Part shown: positions 48,676 to 57,092 of the stretch, in pieces | Numbering within the stretch: the first letter of the stretch is position 1 | How the letters are laid out: every line of letters begins with the position of its first letter | Made by a program: the position numbers and the translations under genes | DNA from: Pseudomonas sp. FP2309 | Lineage (GTDB): Bacteria > Pseudomonadota > Gammaproteobacteria > Pseudomonadales > Pseudomonadaceae | DNA length: 64,000 bases | NCBI RefSeq assembly: GCF_030687575.1 | Contig: NZ_CP117439.1 | Location: 5,471,501 to 5,535,500 of the forward strand | Reading direction: 5' to 3' | The notes under the pieces: generated by a model | What the model was told of the DNA's origin: nothing | Database searches by the model: none | What the model saw: only the letters and a program-made list of their open reading frames with translations

Positions 48676-49185
48676 TTATTGGGCAGGGCTGGATGGGGTA
48701 ACCACGACGTCGGCGCGCACGGCACGCACATCAAGGCTGATCTGGTATTCGGTGTACTGGCGGGCGGGCACGTTGATCACCGTGCGCCATTGCGCGCGGT
48801 CCAATTCGCGGTACCCCACCAGCAAGCCGATCTGGCGCGTGGACGGGTCGAGGTCGCGCTGAATGCTCAACTGCTGGCCGGGTTGCACCATCACTTCATC
48901 CTGGTCCAACAGGTCCAGGCCGAGGGTGGATTGGGCGCGGTCCGCCAGGGCGAAGTAGTCGGAACGGCCGAAGGTGGCGGCGTTTTTCAGTTCGAAAATG
49001 CGCACCCGTACCGGGGCGGCCTGGCCATTGGCGCCGGGGTTGAGCCCGGAAATCGCGTGGAAGTGCAGTTCGACGGCGGCGGTGTCCGCGTCTGCCTCAG
49101 CGGGGGCCTGGGGTTTGACGGCGTCCTTGGCACACGCCGTCAGCAGCAGCGCGGTGGCGACTGCGAGTAAAAACCTGGGAATCAT
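48676..49185 (-). CDS. tssJ: T6SS outer-membrane lipoprotein TssJ
   Basis: A 169-residue lipoprotein. The signal ends in lipobox LTAC (C18), followed by a transthyretin-like domain with VELHFHAISGLNPGANGQAA and VRIFELKNAATFGRSDYF. TssJ caps the TssM periplasmic domain at the outer membrane. The lipoprotein signal and downstream tssK-tssL-tssM support the call. Confidence 0.95.
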   Translation of the reverse strand: MIPRFLLAVATALLLTACAKDAVKPQAPAEADADTAAVELHFHAISGLNPGANGQAAPVRVRIFELKNAATFGRSDYFALADRAQSTLGLDLLDQDEVMVQPGQQLSIQRDLDPSTRQIGLLVGYRELDRAQWRTVINVPARQYTEYQISLDVRAVRADVVVTPSSPAQ

Positions 49186-49241
49186 CCTGCGTCCTCAATG
49201 ACGTACTTAACTATCCGTTGATCCATTGTTGCGGCGTGCTG

Positions 49242-50594
49242 TCAGCGCCGCTGTCGTGCGCTGTGTTCTTCGTAGGCTCGGCTGAATTCGCGGCCGAACA
49301 GGTCCTGGAAGTCTTCTTGGGCCTCACGGGAAATATTGCCGTAGAGCTCGGTGAACTGCTGCCAGTACTGGGCCTGACGCGAGCCGTTGAAAATGCTCGA
49401 CAGCCCGCCGGGCTTGCCCATGCGCGCTTCCAGTTGGGCCGGCTCGAACCGCGTGAGCAGGTGTTTGATCGCCGCTTCCACCCCGGCCATCACGGCCAAC
49501 TGGTGGGCGCGCAAGTCGTCGAAACTGTCACGCACGGCCACGTCCGGCGCCATAAACGCTTGGTTGCCGTGACGAAGCAGCAGCAGTAATGCTTCGTCGG
49601 CATTCGGGGCGAATTTCAACGGATTGTTTTCGGCGGGCTGGATCATCGTCTGCTGCATGCGGAACTCGCCCTTGAGGCTGGCGCGGGCACGCAGAACGTC
49701 GATCAGGCCTTCGACCATCAGCCGGTAACTGCGGCCGATGGTTTCCATCTGCGCCTCGGCCTGGGCTTTGTCCAGGCGCAGTTGGTCCAGACCTGCGCCG
49801 CGCAGGAAGGCGTGCAGCAGATCAGGCTGTTGCGCGGTGTCCGCCACGGGGAGCACAGGCTCGACCACAGGTGGCGGCGCCATGACCGGTGCAGGGGGTG
49901 GCGACGGGACGGCGGGCGCGGGCGGCGGGGCAACGCTGACGACCGGCACGGGCGTGTCGCCGAACAGGTCCCAGTCTTCGGGAATCACCGCGCCCGAGGC
50001 CACGGGGGCTTCGACCACCGGCACGGCCACGGGGGTCGGCGGGCGGAAGTCGTGTTGCTGGGACGGCACATGGTCCGGCACGGTGGGCGGCGGCACGGCG
50101 GTGGGGCTGATGAAGTCGAACAGGTCCGGCAGGGTGTCCATCGACGAAGCGCCGTGGAACTGCGGCGCGATCACCGGGGTCGCCACCGGCGCACTCACCA
50201 CGGCGCCCATCAAGGCTTCAAAGCTGTTGGGTGACTCGCCGGCAAACGGCTGGCTGTCGACGGCCTGCACGTTGAAATCGATACGCGCCTGGATCTCGTA
50301 ATCGCCGATGCGGATCAACTCGCCATCGTGCAGCAGCTCGCTGGTACCTCGGCGCAAGCGGATACCGGCGTTAACCAACTCCACACCGTTTGTACTGTTA
50401 TCGGTTAAATAATAACGGCCATCTTTGTATTGAATAACGCAATGCTGTGAAGACACCAGACGCTCAGGGTCAGGCAATACCCAGTCATTATCCGAGCTGC
50501 GGCCGATCGCCATCGAGCCCTGATTCATGGACTTTTCGGCGCACTGCCCTGGGGTAATCTTGTGATAACTAGTGATAGTCAAACACAGCGACAT
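49242..50594 (-). CDS. fha: T6SS forkhead-associated protein Fha (TagH)
   Basis: A 450-residue protein. The N-terminal FHA domain (about 20-95) shows AIGRSSDNDWVLPDP, the phosphothreonine-binding SSQH, and STNGVELVN. A Pro/Val/Ala-rich linker (about 130-270) leads to the TagH-type C-terminal domain (AFLRGAGLDQLRLDKAQAEA, later KFAPNADEALLLLLRHGNQA). Fha is the substrate of PpkA and PppA, and its phosphorylation triggers assembly of the apparatus. It is first in the leftward operon. GGAGG stands six bases before the ATG, and the leader has four GGA motifs. Confidence 0.95.
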   Translation of the reverse strand: MSLCLTITSYHKITPGQCAEKSMNQGSMAIGRSSDNDWVLPDPERLVSSQHCVIQYKDGRYYLTDNSTNGVELVNAGIRLRRGTSELLHDGELIRIGDYEIQARIDFNVQAVDSQPFAGESPNSFEALMGAVVSAPVATPVIAPQFHGASSMDTLPDLFDFISPTAVPPPTVPDHVPSQQHDFRPPTPVAVPVVEAPVASGAVIPEDWDLFGDTPVPVVSVAPPPAPAVPSPPPAPVMAPPPVVEPVLPVADTAQQPDLLHAFLRGAGLDQLRLDKAQAEAQMETIGRSYRLMVEGLIDVLRARASLKGEFRMQQTMIQPAENNPLKFAPNADEALLLLLRHGNQAFMAPDVAVRDSFDDLRAHQLAVMAGVEAAIKHLLTRFEPAQLEARMGKPGGLSSIFNGSRQAQYWQQFTELYGNISREAQEDFQDLFGREFSRAYEEHSARQRR

Positions 50595-50987
50595 CTTGCC
50601 TCCTTGCTGATACTTCGCGCGCGGTCGACTCCCGGAGCGGTGTCCCCCGAGAGATCCCCATAGGTCGTGCAATCGACCGTCCACAACCTGCTGATGCCAG
50701 CATGATCGCTGATCTTAACCGGGCTCTATGACAAAAATCCTGTCCCGGTACGCCGTTCGACCCACCAGTCGCGCAGGTTGTTAAGCACCGCACATCTGTC
50801 ACAGAGGGCGAATAGCTTACCTTGACAAGGCCTAAGTACTACACCAAAAATGCACAACTTCTTGAATACCAATGATGGCACATTAGTAGCGCTGTGCTTA
50901 TATGACCAAGAAAACATGCAAAGTTCATTACGCAACTAATGCATGAATTGCCCGTCATCTAACGGGCTGATAGGGAGATCAATTTCA
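50595..50987. promoter_or_regulatory. Divergent T6SS control region between fha and tssA
   Basis: 393 bases with no gene, markedly AT-richer in its right half (50810-50945). Leftward, the fha leader carries four GGA motifs at 50601-50657 of the plus coordinates. Rightward, it holds a perfect sigma-70 -35, TTGACA, at 50822-50827 with AAAAAT 18 bases on, a sigma-54-like element at 50876-50890, and a stem GCCCGT/ACGGGC at 50950-50967 before the tssA ribosome-binding site. Confidence 0.7.
50876..50890 (+). promoter_or_regulatory. Candidate sigma-54 (-24/-12) promoter of tssA
   Basis: TGGCACATTAGTAGC keeps the invariant GG and GC with the correct 12-base offset and the full TGGCAC of the -24 element; the -12 element reads TAGC in place of TTGC. 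Transcription would begin near 50902, about 86 bases before the tssA start. Sigma-54 control is known for other Pseudomonas T6SS clusters, but this site is only a sequence match. Confidence 0.5.
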
Positions 50988-52007
50988 GTGGATGTGCCGT
51001 TGCTGCTCGCCGCCGTTTCCGCGACTTCGCCCTGTGGCGAAGACATGGAATATGACGCGCAATTTCTCCAATTGGAGCGTGATGCCAAAGGCCAGCCCGA
51101 GCGCAGCATGGGTGACTCCATCCTGCCCGCTGAACCGCCGGACTGGCGCAGCATCCAGCAGCAAAGCCTCGACTTGTTGCAGCGCAGCAAAGACCTGCGC
51201 ATCACCCATTTCCTGCTGCAAAGCTCCCTCGCACTCCAGGGCGTGGCCGGGCTGGCGCAGGTCCTCACGTTGATCGACGCGCTGCTGCGCCAATACTGGG
51301 CCGAGCTGCATCCACGCCTGGATGCCGACGACGATAACGACCCGACCGTGCGCATCAATGCCCTGTCCGGCCTGACCAGCGACGCGACCATTCGCCTGCT
51401 GCGCGAAAGCATCCTCACGCGCTCGCGCACCTTTGGCCCCGTGAGCCTGCGCGCCGCGCTGAATGCCAGCGGCCTGATGAATTTCCCCGACGAACAGCTC
51501 GGCGCCCAGCAACTGAACGCCGCGTTCCTCGACAGCGACCCCGAGCACCTGCAAGCCACCCGCGACGCCTTGAGCGCCGCGCGTGCAGCCTGCGAGGCGA
51601 TCGAGCAGCAGGTCAGCGATCAGGTCGGTTCCGCCCAGGGCGTGGACCTCAGCCTGTTGAAGCAACCGCTCAAGCAGGCGCTGCAAGTGCTCAATCAAGC
51701 AGTTCCAGATCCCCAAGGCAGCAGCGAACCCGAGGCCGTCAGTGACGACAGTGCCCCCTCGGTCGAGTACGCCGCTGCCCCTGCCGCACCGCGCCCGGCT
51801 GGCGATATCGCCAGCCGTGATGACGTGGTGCGCAGCCTCGACAAAATCCTTGCGTACTACACCCGCCACGAGCCTTCGAGCCCGCTGCCGGTGCTGTTGA
51901 ACCGGGCGAAGCATCTGGTGCATGCCGATTTTGCGGCGATCGTGCGCAATCTGATCCCCGATGGCATGTCCCAATTTGAAAACCTGCGTGGCCCGGACGG
52001 CGAATAA
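50988..52007 (+). CDS. tssA: T6SS baseplate/sheath cap protein TssA
   Basis: A 339-residue protein of the TssA1 class. The ImpA_N domain covers about residues 1-130 (LLAAVSATSPCGEDMEYDAQ, later PDWRSIQQQSLDLLQRSKDL). The C-terminal ring-forming part includes SRDDVVRSLDKILAYYTRHE, then PSSPLPVLLNRAKHL. GTG at 50988 is preferred, since GGGAG lies ten bases upstream and the protein then begins like known TssA (DVPLLLAAVS). An in-frame ATG at 50943 would add 15 unconserved residues. It is first in the rightward operon. Confidence 0.93.
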   Translation: MDVPLLLAAVSATSPCGEDMEYDAQFLQLERDAKGQPERSMGDSILPAEPPDWRSIQQQSLDLLQRSKDLRITHFLLQSSLALQGVAGLAQVLTLIDALLRQYWAELHPRLDADDDNDPTVRINALSGLTSDATIRLLRESILTRSRTFGPVSLRAALNASGLMNFPDEQLGAQQLNAAFLDSDPEHLQATRDALSAARAACEAIEQQVSDQVGSAQGVDLSLLKQPLKQALQVLNQAVPDPQGSSEPEAVSDDSAPSVEYAAAPAAPRPAGDIASRDDVVRSLDKILAYYTRHEPSSPLPVLLNRAKHLVHADFAAIVRNLIPDGMSQFENLRGPDGE

Positions 52008-52061
52008 ACCGCCCGGCCTTGCAGTAACAACACCGTCGCTCAAGCGACCAGGAGCAGCAAC

Positions 52062-52568
52062 GTGGCGAAGCAAAGTTCTCAGAAATTCATCGCGCGCAAC
52101 CGCGCGCCTCGAGTGCAGATCGAGTACGACGTCGAGCTTTACGGCGCCGAGAAAAAGGTCCAGCTGCCCTTCGTGATGGGTGTGATGGCCGACCTCGCCG
52201 GCAAGCCTGCCGAGCCTCTGGCCCCGGTGGCGGACCGCAAGTTCCTTGAAGTGGACGTCGATAACTTCGACTCCCGCCTCAAGGCAATGCAGCCGCGCGT
52301 GGCGTTCCACGTACCGAACGAACTGACCGGCGAAGGCAACCTGAGCCTGGACATCACCTTCGAAAGCATGGACGACTTCAGCCCGGCCGCCGTGGCCCGT
52401 AAGGTCGACTCGCTGAACCAATTGCTCGAAGCCCGCACCCAGCTGGCCAACCTGCTGACCTACATGGACGGCAAGACCGGCGCTGAAGAAATCATCATGA
52501 AGGCGATCAAGGACCCGGCACTGCTTCAGGCACTTGCCAGTGCGCCTAAGCCTGCAGGGGACCAATAA
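52062..52568 (+). CDS. tssB: T6SS contractile sheath small subunit TssB
   Basis: A 168-residue protein (VipA family). The start is GTG with AGGAG eight bases upstream. Conserved stretches are SSQKFIARNRAPRVQIEYDV, LPFVMGVMADLAGK, and the C-terminal ARTQLANLLTYMDGKTGAEE that interlocks with TssC. It forms the contractile sheath with TssC, 2 bp downstream. Confidence 0.97.
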   Translation: MAKQSSQKFIARNRAPRVQIEYDVELYGAEKKVQLPFVMGVMADLAGKPAEPLAPVADRKFLEVDVDNFDSRLKAMQPRVAFHVPNELTGEGNLSLDITFESMDDFSPAAVARKVDSLNQLLEARTQLANLLTYMDGKTGAEEIIMKAIKDPALLQALASAPKPAGDQ

Positions 52569-52570
52569 TC

Positions 52571-54067
52571 ATGACTGACAATACCGCCCGCGAAGGCGCG
52601 CCGAACCTGGGCGCTACCGAAGAAACCAGCGAGTTCGCCTCGCTGTTGATGCAAGAGTTCAAGCCCAAGACCGAGCGCGCCCGCGAAGCCGTGGAAACAG
52701 CCGTGCGCACCCTGGCTGAACAGGCCTTGGCCCAGACTGACCTGGTGTCCAACGACGCGATCAAATCGATCGAATCGATCATCGCCGCCATCGACGCCAA
52801 GCTGACTGCCCAGGTCAACCAGATCATCCACCACCCGGACTTCCAACAGCTGGAAAGCGCCTGGCGTGGCCTGCACTACCTGGTCAACAACACCGAGAGC
52901 GATGAGCAGCTGAAGATCCGCGTGCTCAACATCTCCAAGCCGGACCTGCACAAGACCCTGAAGAAATTCAAGGGCACCGCATGGGACCAGAGCCCGATCT
53001 TCAAGAAGATGTACGAAGAAGAATACGGCCAGTTCGGCGGCGAACCGTACGGCTGCCTGGTCGGCGACTACTACTTCGACCAGTCCCCGCCGGATGTCGA
53101 GCTGCTGGGCGAGCTGTCGAAAGTCTGCGCCGCCATGCACTCCCCGTTCATCGCTGCGGCTTCGCCGACCGTGATGGGCATGGGCTCGTGGCAGGAACTG
53201 TCGAACCCACGCGACCTGACCAAGATCTTCACCACCCCGGAATACGCGGGCTGGCGTTCGCTGCGTGAATCGGAAGACTCGCGCTACATCGGCCTGACCA
53301 TGCCGCGCTTCCTGGCGCGCCTGCCATACGGCGCCAAGACCGACCCGGTTGAAGCCTTTGCCTTCGAAGAAAACACCGACGGTGCCGACAGCTCCAAGTA
53401 CACCTGGGCCAACGCCGCCTACGCGATGGCCGTGAACATCAACCGCTCGTTCAAACACTACGGCTGGTGCTCGCGCATCCGTGGCGTGGAATCGGGCGGC
53501 GAAGTGGAAAACCTGCCCGCGCATACGTTCCCAACCGATGACGGCGGCGTGGACATGAAGTGCCCGACCGAGATCGCCATCAGCGACCGCCGTGAAGCGG
53601 AACTGGCGAAGAACGGTTTCATGCCGCTGCTGCACAAGAAAAACACCGACTTCGCCGCGTTCATCGGCGCCCAGTCGCTGCAGAAGCCGGCCGAATACGA
53701 TGACCCGGACGCCACCGCCAACGCCAACCTGGCCGCGCGCCTGCCGTACCTGTTCGCCACGTGCCGTTTCGCTCACTACTTGAAGTGCATCGTGCGCGAC
53801 AAGATCGGTTCCTTCAAAGAGAAGGACGAGATGCAGCGCTGGTTGCAGGACTGGATCCTCAACTACGTCGACGGTGATCCTGCGCACTCCACCGAAACCA
53901 CCAAGGCCCAGCACCCGTTGGCCGCCGCCGAGGTGATCGTGGAAGACGTCGAAGGCAACCCGGGTTACTACAACTCCAAGTTCTACCTGCGCCCGCACTA
54001 TCAGCTTGAAGGGCTGACCGTGTCGCTGCGCCTGGTATCGAAGCTGCCTTCGGCTAAGAGCGCATAA
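52571..54067 (+). CDS. tssC: T6SS contractile sheath large subunit TssC
   Basis: A 498-residue protein (VipB family), the normal length. Family segments include QLESAWRGLHYLVNNTESDE, FGGEPYGCLVGDYYFDQSPP, VDMKCPTEIAISDRREAELA and the terminal NPGYYNSKFYLRPHYQLEGL. Sheath contraction drives the Hcp/VgrG spear out of the cell. A perfect hairpin follows before hcp. Confidence 0.98.
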   Translation: MTDNTAREGAPNLGATEETSEFASLLMQEFKPKTERAREAVETAVRTLAEQALAQTDLVSNDAIKSIESIIAAIDAKLTAQVNQIIHHPDFQQLESAWRGLHYLVNNTESDEQLKIRVLNISKPDLHKTLKKFKGTAWDQSPIFKKMYEEEYGQFGGEPYGCLVGDYYFDQSPPDVELLGELSKVCAAMHSPFIAAASPTVMGMGSWQELSNPRDLTKIFTTPEYAGWRSLRESEDSRYIGLTMPRFLARLPYGAKTDPVEAFAFEENTDGADSSKYTWANAAYAMAVNINRSFKHYGWCSRIRGVESGGEVENLPAHTFPTDDGGVDMKCPTEIAISDRREAELAKNGFMPLLHKKNTDFAAFIGAQSLQKPAEYDDPDATANANLAARLPYLFATCRFAHYLKCIVRDKIGSFKEKDEMQRWLQDWILNYVDGDPAHSTETTKAQHPLAAAEVIVEDVEGNPGYYNSKFYLRPHYQLEGLTVSLRLVSKLPSAKSA

Positions 54068-54073
54068 CCCGCT

Positions 54074-54098
54074 CGTTCCCACGCTCCGCGTGGGAACG
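54074..54098. repeat. Perfect hairpin between tssC and hcp (Pseudomonas repeat family)
   Basis: CGTTCCCACGC, loop TCC, GCGTGGGAACG: an 11-bp perfect stem seven bases after the tssC stop. CGTTCCCACGC-type hairpins are a recurrent extragenic element in P. fluorescens-group genomes. There is no T-run, so it is more likely to slow exonucleases or process the mRNA than to terminate. Confidence 0.75.
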
Positions 54099-54138
54099 AT
54101 CACCAAATCGAGTGGCCCGTGCCACACAGGGAGAAAAC

Positions 54139-54627
54139 ATGGCTGTTGATATTTTCATCAAGATCGGCGACATCAAGGGCGAGTCCATGGACAAGGCCCA
54201 CAAGGACGAAATCGACGTACTGAACTGGAGCTGGGGCATGGCCCAGTCCGGCAACATGCACGTAGGCGGTGGCGGCGGCGCCGGCAAGGTGAATATCCAG
54301 GACCTGTCGCTGACCAAGTACGTCGACAAGGCTTCGCCGAACCTGATGATGCACTGCGCCAGCGGCAAGCACATCGACAAGGTCAAGCTGACCGTGCGCA
54401 AGGCCGGCGGTGAAAGCCAGGTCGAGTACATGGTGATCAACCTGGAAGAAGTGCTGGTGACGTCTCTGAGCACCGGCGGTTCGGGCACCGATGACCGCCT
54501 GACCGAAAACGTCACGCTGAACTTCGCCCAAGTGATGGTCGACTATCAGCCGCAGAAAGCTGACGGCACCAAAGACGGCGGCGCGATCAAGTTTGGCTGG
54601 AACATCCGTTCCAACACCAAACGCTGA
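54139..54627 (+). CDS. hcp: T6SS tube protein Hcp (Hcp1 type)
   Basis: A 162-residue protein, the same length as P. aeruginosa Hcp1. It begins MAVDIFIKIGDIKGESMDKA and contains DVLNWSWGMAQSGNMHVGGG and the terminal GGAIKFGWNIRSNTK. Hexameric rings stack into the secreted inner tube and chaperone effectors. The ribosome-binding site AGGGAGA is strong. It is flanked by hairpins at 54074-54098 and 54638-54660, which may raise its mRNA level above that of its neighbours. Confidence 0.98.
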   Translation: MAVDIFIKIGDIKGESMDKAHKDEIDVLNWSWGMAQSGNMHVGGGGGAGKVNIQDLSLTKYVDKASPNLMMHCASGKHIDKVKLTVRKAGGESQVEYMVINLEEVLVTSLSTGGSGTDDRLTENVTLNFAQVMVDYQPQKADGTKDGGAIKFGWNIRSNTKR

Positions 54628-54637
54628 TAGCTCTGGC

Positions 54638-54660
54638 GGCCGCGGCCCTGTGCCGCGGCC
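54638..54660 (+). terminator. GC-rich hairpin immediately downstream of hcp
   Basis: GGCCGCGGC, loop CCTGT, GCCGCGGCC form a perfect 9-bp all-GC stem ten bases after the hcp stop. No T-run follows, so it is best read as an mRNA 3' stabiliser or partial attenuator before tssE. Confidence 0.6.
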
Positions 54661-54720
54661 CCAGGCACCTGGCCCTGCCGAACCCCGTCCCTCTCACACC
54701 CCGTCCGTGGAGCTGCTTTG

Positions 54721-55236
54721 GTGGTCACTGAAATCGCTTCCCGCGACCGTCTGCAGCCGTCCTTGTTGGACCGGCTGACTGACGACGATCCAACCAACCC
54801 CAAGGAAAGCGCCGACAAACGCGTGCTGTCCCTGACCCAATTGAAAGCCTCGGTTTTGCGCGACCTCGCGTGGCTGCTCAACACCACGTCGTTGCTCGAT
54901 GCCGATGCCACCCTGCACACCCCGGCAGGCGCCTCGGTGGTCAATTACGGCCTGCCGGCGCTGGCGGGCAACAGCGTTTCCAGTGTCGATATCAAAGCGC
55001 TGGAAGCCCTGATCTACCAGGCCATCGCCACCTTCGAGCCACGCATCCTGCGCCACACCCTGCGCGTCAAAGCACGTGTCGGCCATGGCGAGATGAACCA
55101 CAACGCGCTGAGTTTCGAGATCGAAGGCGATCTGTGGGCCCAGCCGGTGCCGTTGCGCCTGTTGCTGCAAACCGACCTGGACCTGGAGTCCGGCCACGTA
55201 CGCGTCGTGAATGCCGACCAGCGGAGACGCCCATGA
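54721..55236 (+). CDS. tssE: T6SS baseplate subunit TssE (gp25-like)
   Basis: A 171-residue protein. The conserved core is [40 protein letters not shown], and [17 protein letters not shown]. TssE is the gp25-like wedge protein that seeds sheath polymerisation. GTG at 54721 is chosen because GGAG stands eight bases before it; the preceding TTG is only five away. In P. aeruginosa H1 a tagJ gene separates hcp and tssE; here the space is only 93 bases and has no gene. Its stop overlaps the tssF start. Confidence 0.95.
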   Translation: MVTEIASRDRLQPSLLDRLTDDDPTNPKESADKRVLSLTQLKASVLRDLAWLLNTTSLLDADATLHTPAGASVVNYGLPALAGNSVSSVDIKALEALIYQAIATFEPRILRHTLRVKARVGHGEMNHNALSFEIEGDLWAQPVPLRLLLQTDLDLESGHVRVVNADQRRRP

Positions 55237-57092
55237 ACCCGCGCCTGCTGGAGCTGTACAACAAGGAACTGCACCACGTGCGCGAAAGCGCCGCCGAGTT
55301 CGCCAAGGAATACCCGAAGATCGCCAGTCGGCTGACCCTGTCCGGCATGGACTGCGCCGACCCGTACGTCGAACGTTTGCTCGAGGGCTTTGCCTACCTC
55401 ACCGCCCGCGTGCAGCTCAAGCTTGACGCCGAGTACCCGACCTTCACCCACAACCTGTTGGAAATCGCCTACCCGCACTACCTGGCGCCAACGCCGTCGA
55501 TGACCGTGGTGCAGTTGCAGACCGACCCGGATGAAGGCTCCCTGGCCAGTGGTTTCCCCCTGCCCCGCGACACCGTATTGCGCGCCGCCCTGGGCCGCGA
55601 AACCCAGACCTGCTGCGAGTACCGCACCGCCCACCCGGTGACGTTGTGGCCCTTGCAGGTCAGCAACGCTGAGTACTTCGGCAACCCGGCCGCCGTGCTC
55701 GGCCGCCTGGCCGCCAGCGAGCCCAAAGCCAAGGCCGGTTTGCGCCTGACCTTGCGCACCGGTGCCGAATTGCCGTTCAGCAGCCTCGACCTGGACACCT
55801 TGCCGCTGTACCTCAGCGGCGCCGATGAGCAACCGTTCCGCCTCTACGAGCAATTGCTGGGCAACGCCTGTGCGGTGTTTGCGCGCAAGCCCGGGGGTGA
55901 CTGGGTCGAGCGCTTGCCTCAGGACGCATTGCGCTCACGCGGCTTTGACGATGCCGACGCGGCCATGCCCGTGGTGGCTCGGGCGTTCCAGGGCTATCGG
56001 TTGTTGCAGGAATACTTCGCCCTGCCCCACCGCTTCCTGTTCGTCGAGTTCGCCCATCTGAGCCGCGCGGTCAAACGCTGCGACGGCCAGGAGCTGGAGC
56101 TGATCGTGCTGTTCGACCGTCACGAGCCGAACCTGGAAGGCAGCGTCGGCGCGGCGCAGTTTCTGCCGTTCTGCACGCCAGCGATCAACCTGTTCCCCAA
56201 ACGCGTTGATCGCATCCACCTGTCCGACCGGGTCAACGAACACCATGTGATCGCCGACCGCACGCGGCCGATGGACTTCGAGATCCATTCCCTGAGCGGC
56301 ATCACCGGCCACGGCACTGGGCCGGAGCAGCCGTTTTTGCCGTTCTACGCGGTGCGCGATCCGTCCCGTTACGGACGCGACCAGGCCTATTACACCGTGC
56401 GCCGCGAACCGCGCGTGCTGTCCAGCGACCAGCGCCGTAACGGCCCGCGCTCGACCTACGTGGGCAGTGAAACCTTCGTCAGCCTGGTGGACAGCCGCCA
56501 GGCGCCGTACGGCCACGACCTGCGCCAACTCGGCGTGACAGCGTTGTGCACCAACCGCGACCTGCCGTTGTTCATGAGCGTGGGCAATGGCAAGACCGAC
56601 TTCACCCTGGCCGACAGTGCCCCGGTGCTGGCCGTGCGTTGCGTCGCCGGCCCCAGCCGCCCGCGCGCCAGCCATGCCCACGATGCCAAGGCCTGGCGCC
56701 TGATCAGCCAGTTGTCGCTCAATTACCTGTCGCTGAGTGAACAGGGCCAAGGTGCCGGCGCCCTGCGTGAACTGCTGCGCCTATACGGCGACAGCAATGA
56801 CGCCGCCCTGCAATTGCAGATCGAAGGCCTGCGCGAGGTCAGCAGCAAAGCCGTGACCCGACGCCTGCCGATGCCCGGCCCGATTGTGTTTGGGCGCGGG
56901 CTGGAGATCACCCTGGAATTCGATGAAAACGCGTTTCGCGGCACCGGCGTATTCCTGCTCGGTGCGGTATTGGAACGCTTCCTGGCACGCTACGTGTCGA
57001 TCAACAGTTTTACCGAGACGGTGATCCGTACCACCGAACGCGGCGAGATCATGCGATGGAAAGCCAAGCCCGGACGTCGTCCGACCCTGTGA
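55233..57092 (+). CDS. tssF: T6SS baseplate subunit TssF
   Basis: A 619-residue protein with the standard opening [33 protein letters not shown], then [20 protein letters not shown]. The C-terminus has [20 protein letters not shown]. TssF forms the baseplate wedge with TssG, TssE and TssK. It overlaps tssE by 4 bp and tssG by 37 bp. Confidence 0.97.
   Translation: MNPRLLELYNKELHHVRESAAEFAKEYPKIASRLTLSGMDCADPYVERLLEGFAYLTARVQLKLDAEYPTFTHNLLEIAYPHYLAPTPSMTVVQLQTDPDEGSLASGFPLPRDTVLRAALGRETQTCCEYRTAHPVTLWPLQVSNAEYFGNPAAVLGRLAASEPKAKAGLRLTLRTGAELPFSSLDLDTLPLYLSGADEQPFRLYEQLLGNACAVFARKPGGDWVERLPQDALRSRGFDDADAAMPVVARAFQGYRLLQEYFALPHRFLFVEFAHLSRAVKRCDGQELELIVLFDRHEPNLEGSVGAAQFLPFCTPAINLFPKRVDRIHLSDRVNEHHVIADRTRPMDFEIHSLSGITGHGTGPEQPFLPFYAVRDPSRYGRDQAYYTVRREPRVLSSDQRRNGPRSTYVGSETFVSLVDSRQAPYGHDLRQLGVTALCTNRDLPLFMSVGNGKTDFTLADSAPVLAVRCVAGPSRPRASHAHDAKAWRLISQLSLNYLSLSEQGQGAGALRELLRLYGDSNDAALQLQIEGLREVSSKAVTRRLPMPGPIVFGRGLEITLEFDENAFRGTGVFLLGAVLERFLARYVSINSFTETVIRTTERGEIMRWKAKPGRRPTL

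Noticed and set aside
46912..49170. 752-codon open frame antisense to tssL, tssK and tssJ
   Set aside because: It covers three firmly identified T6SS genes on the other strand; the translation is repetitive and matches no known fold. High GC with codon bias produces such mirror frames.
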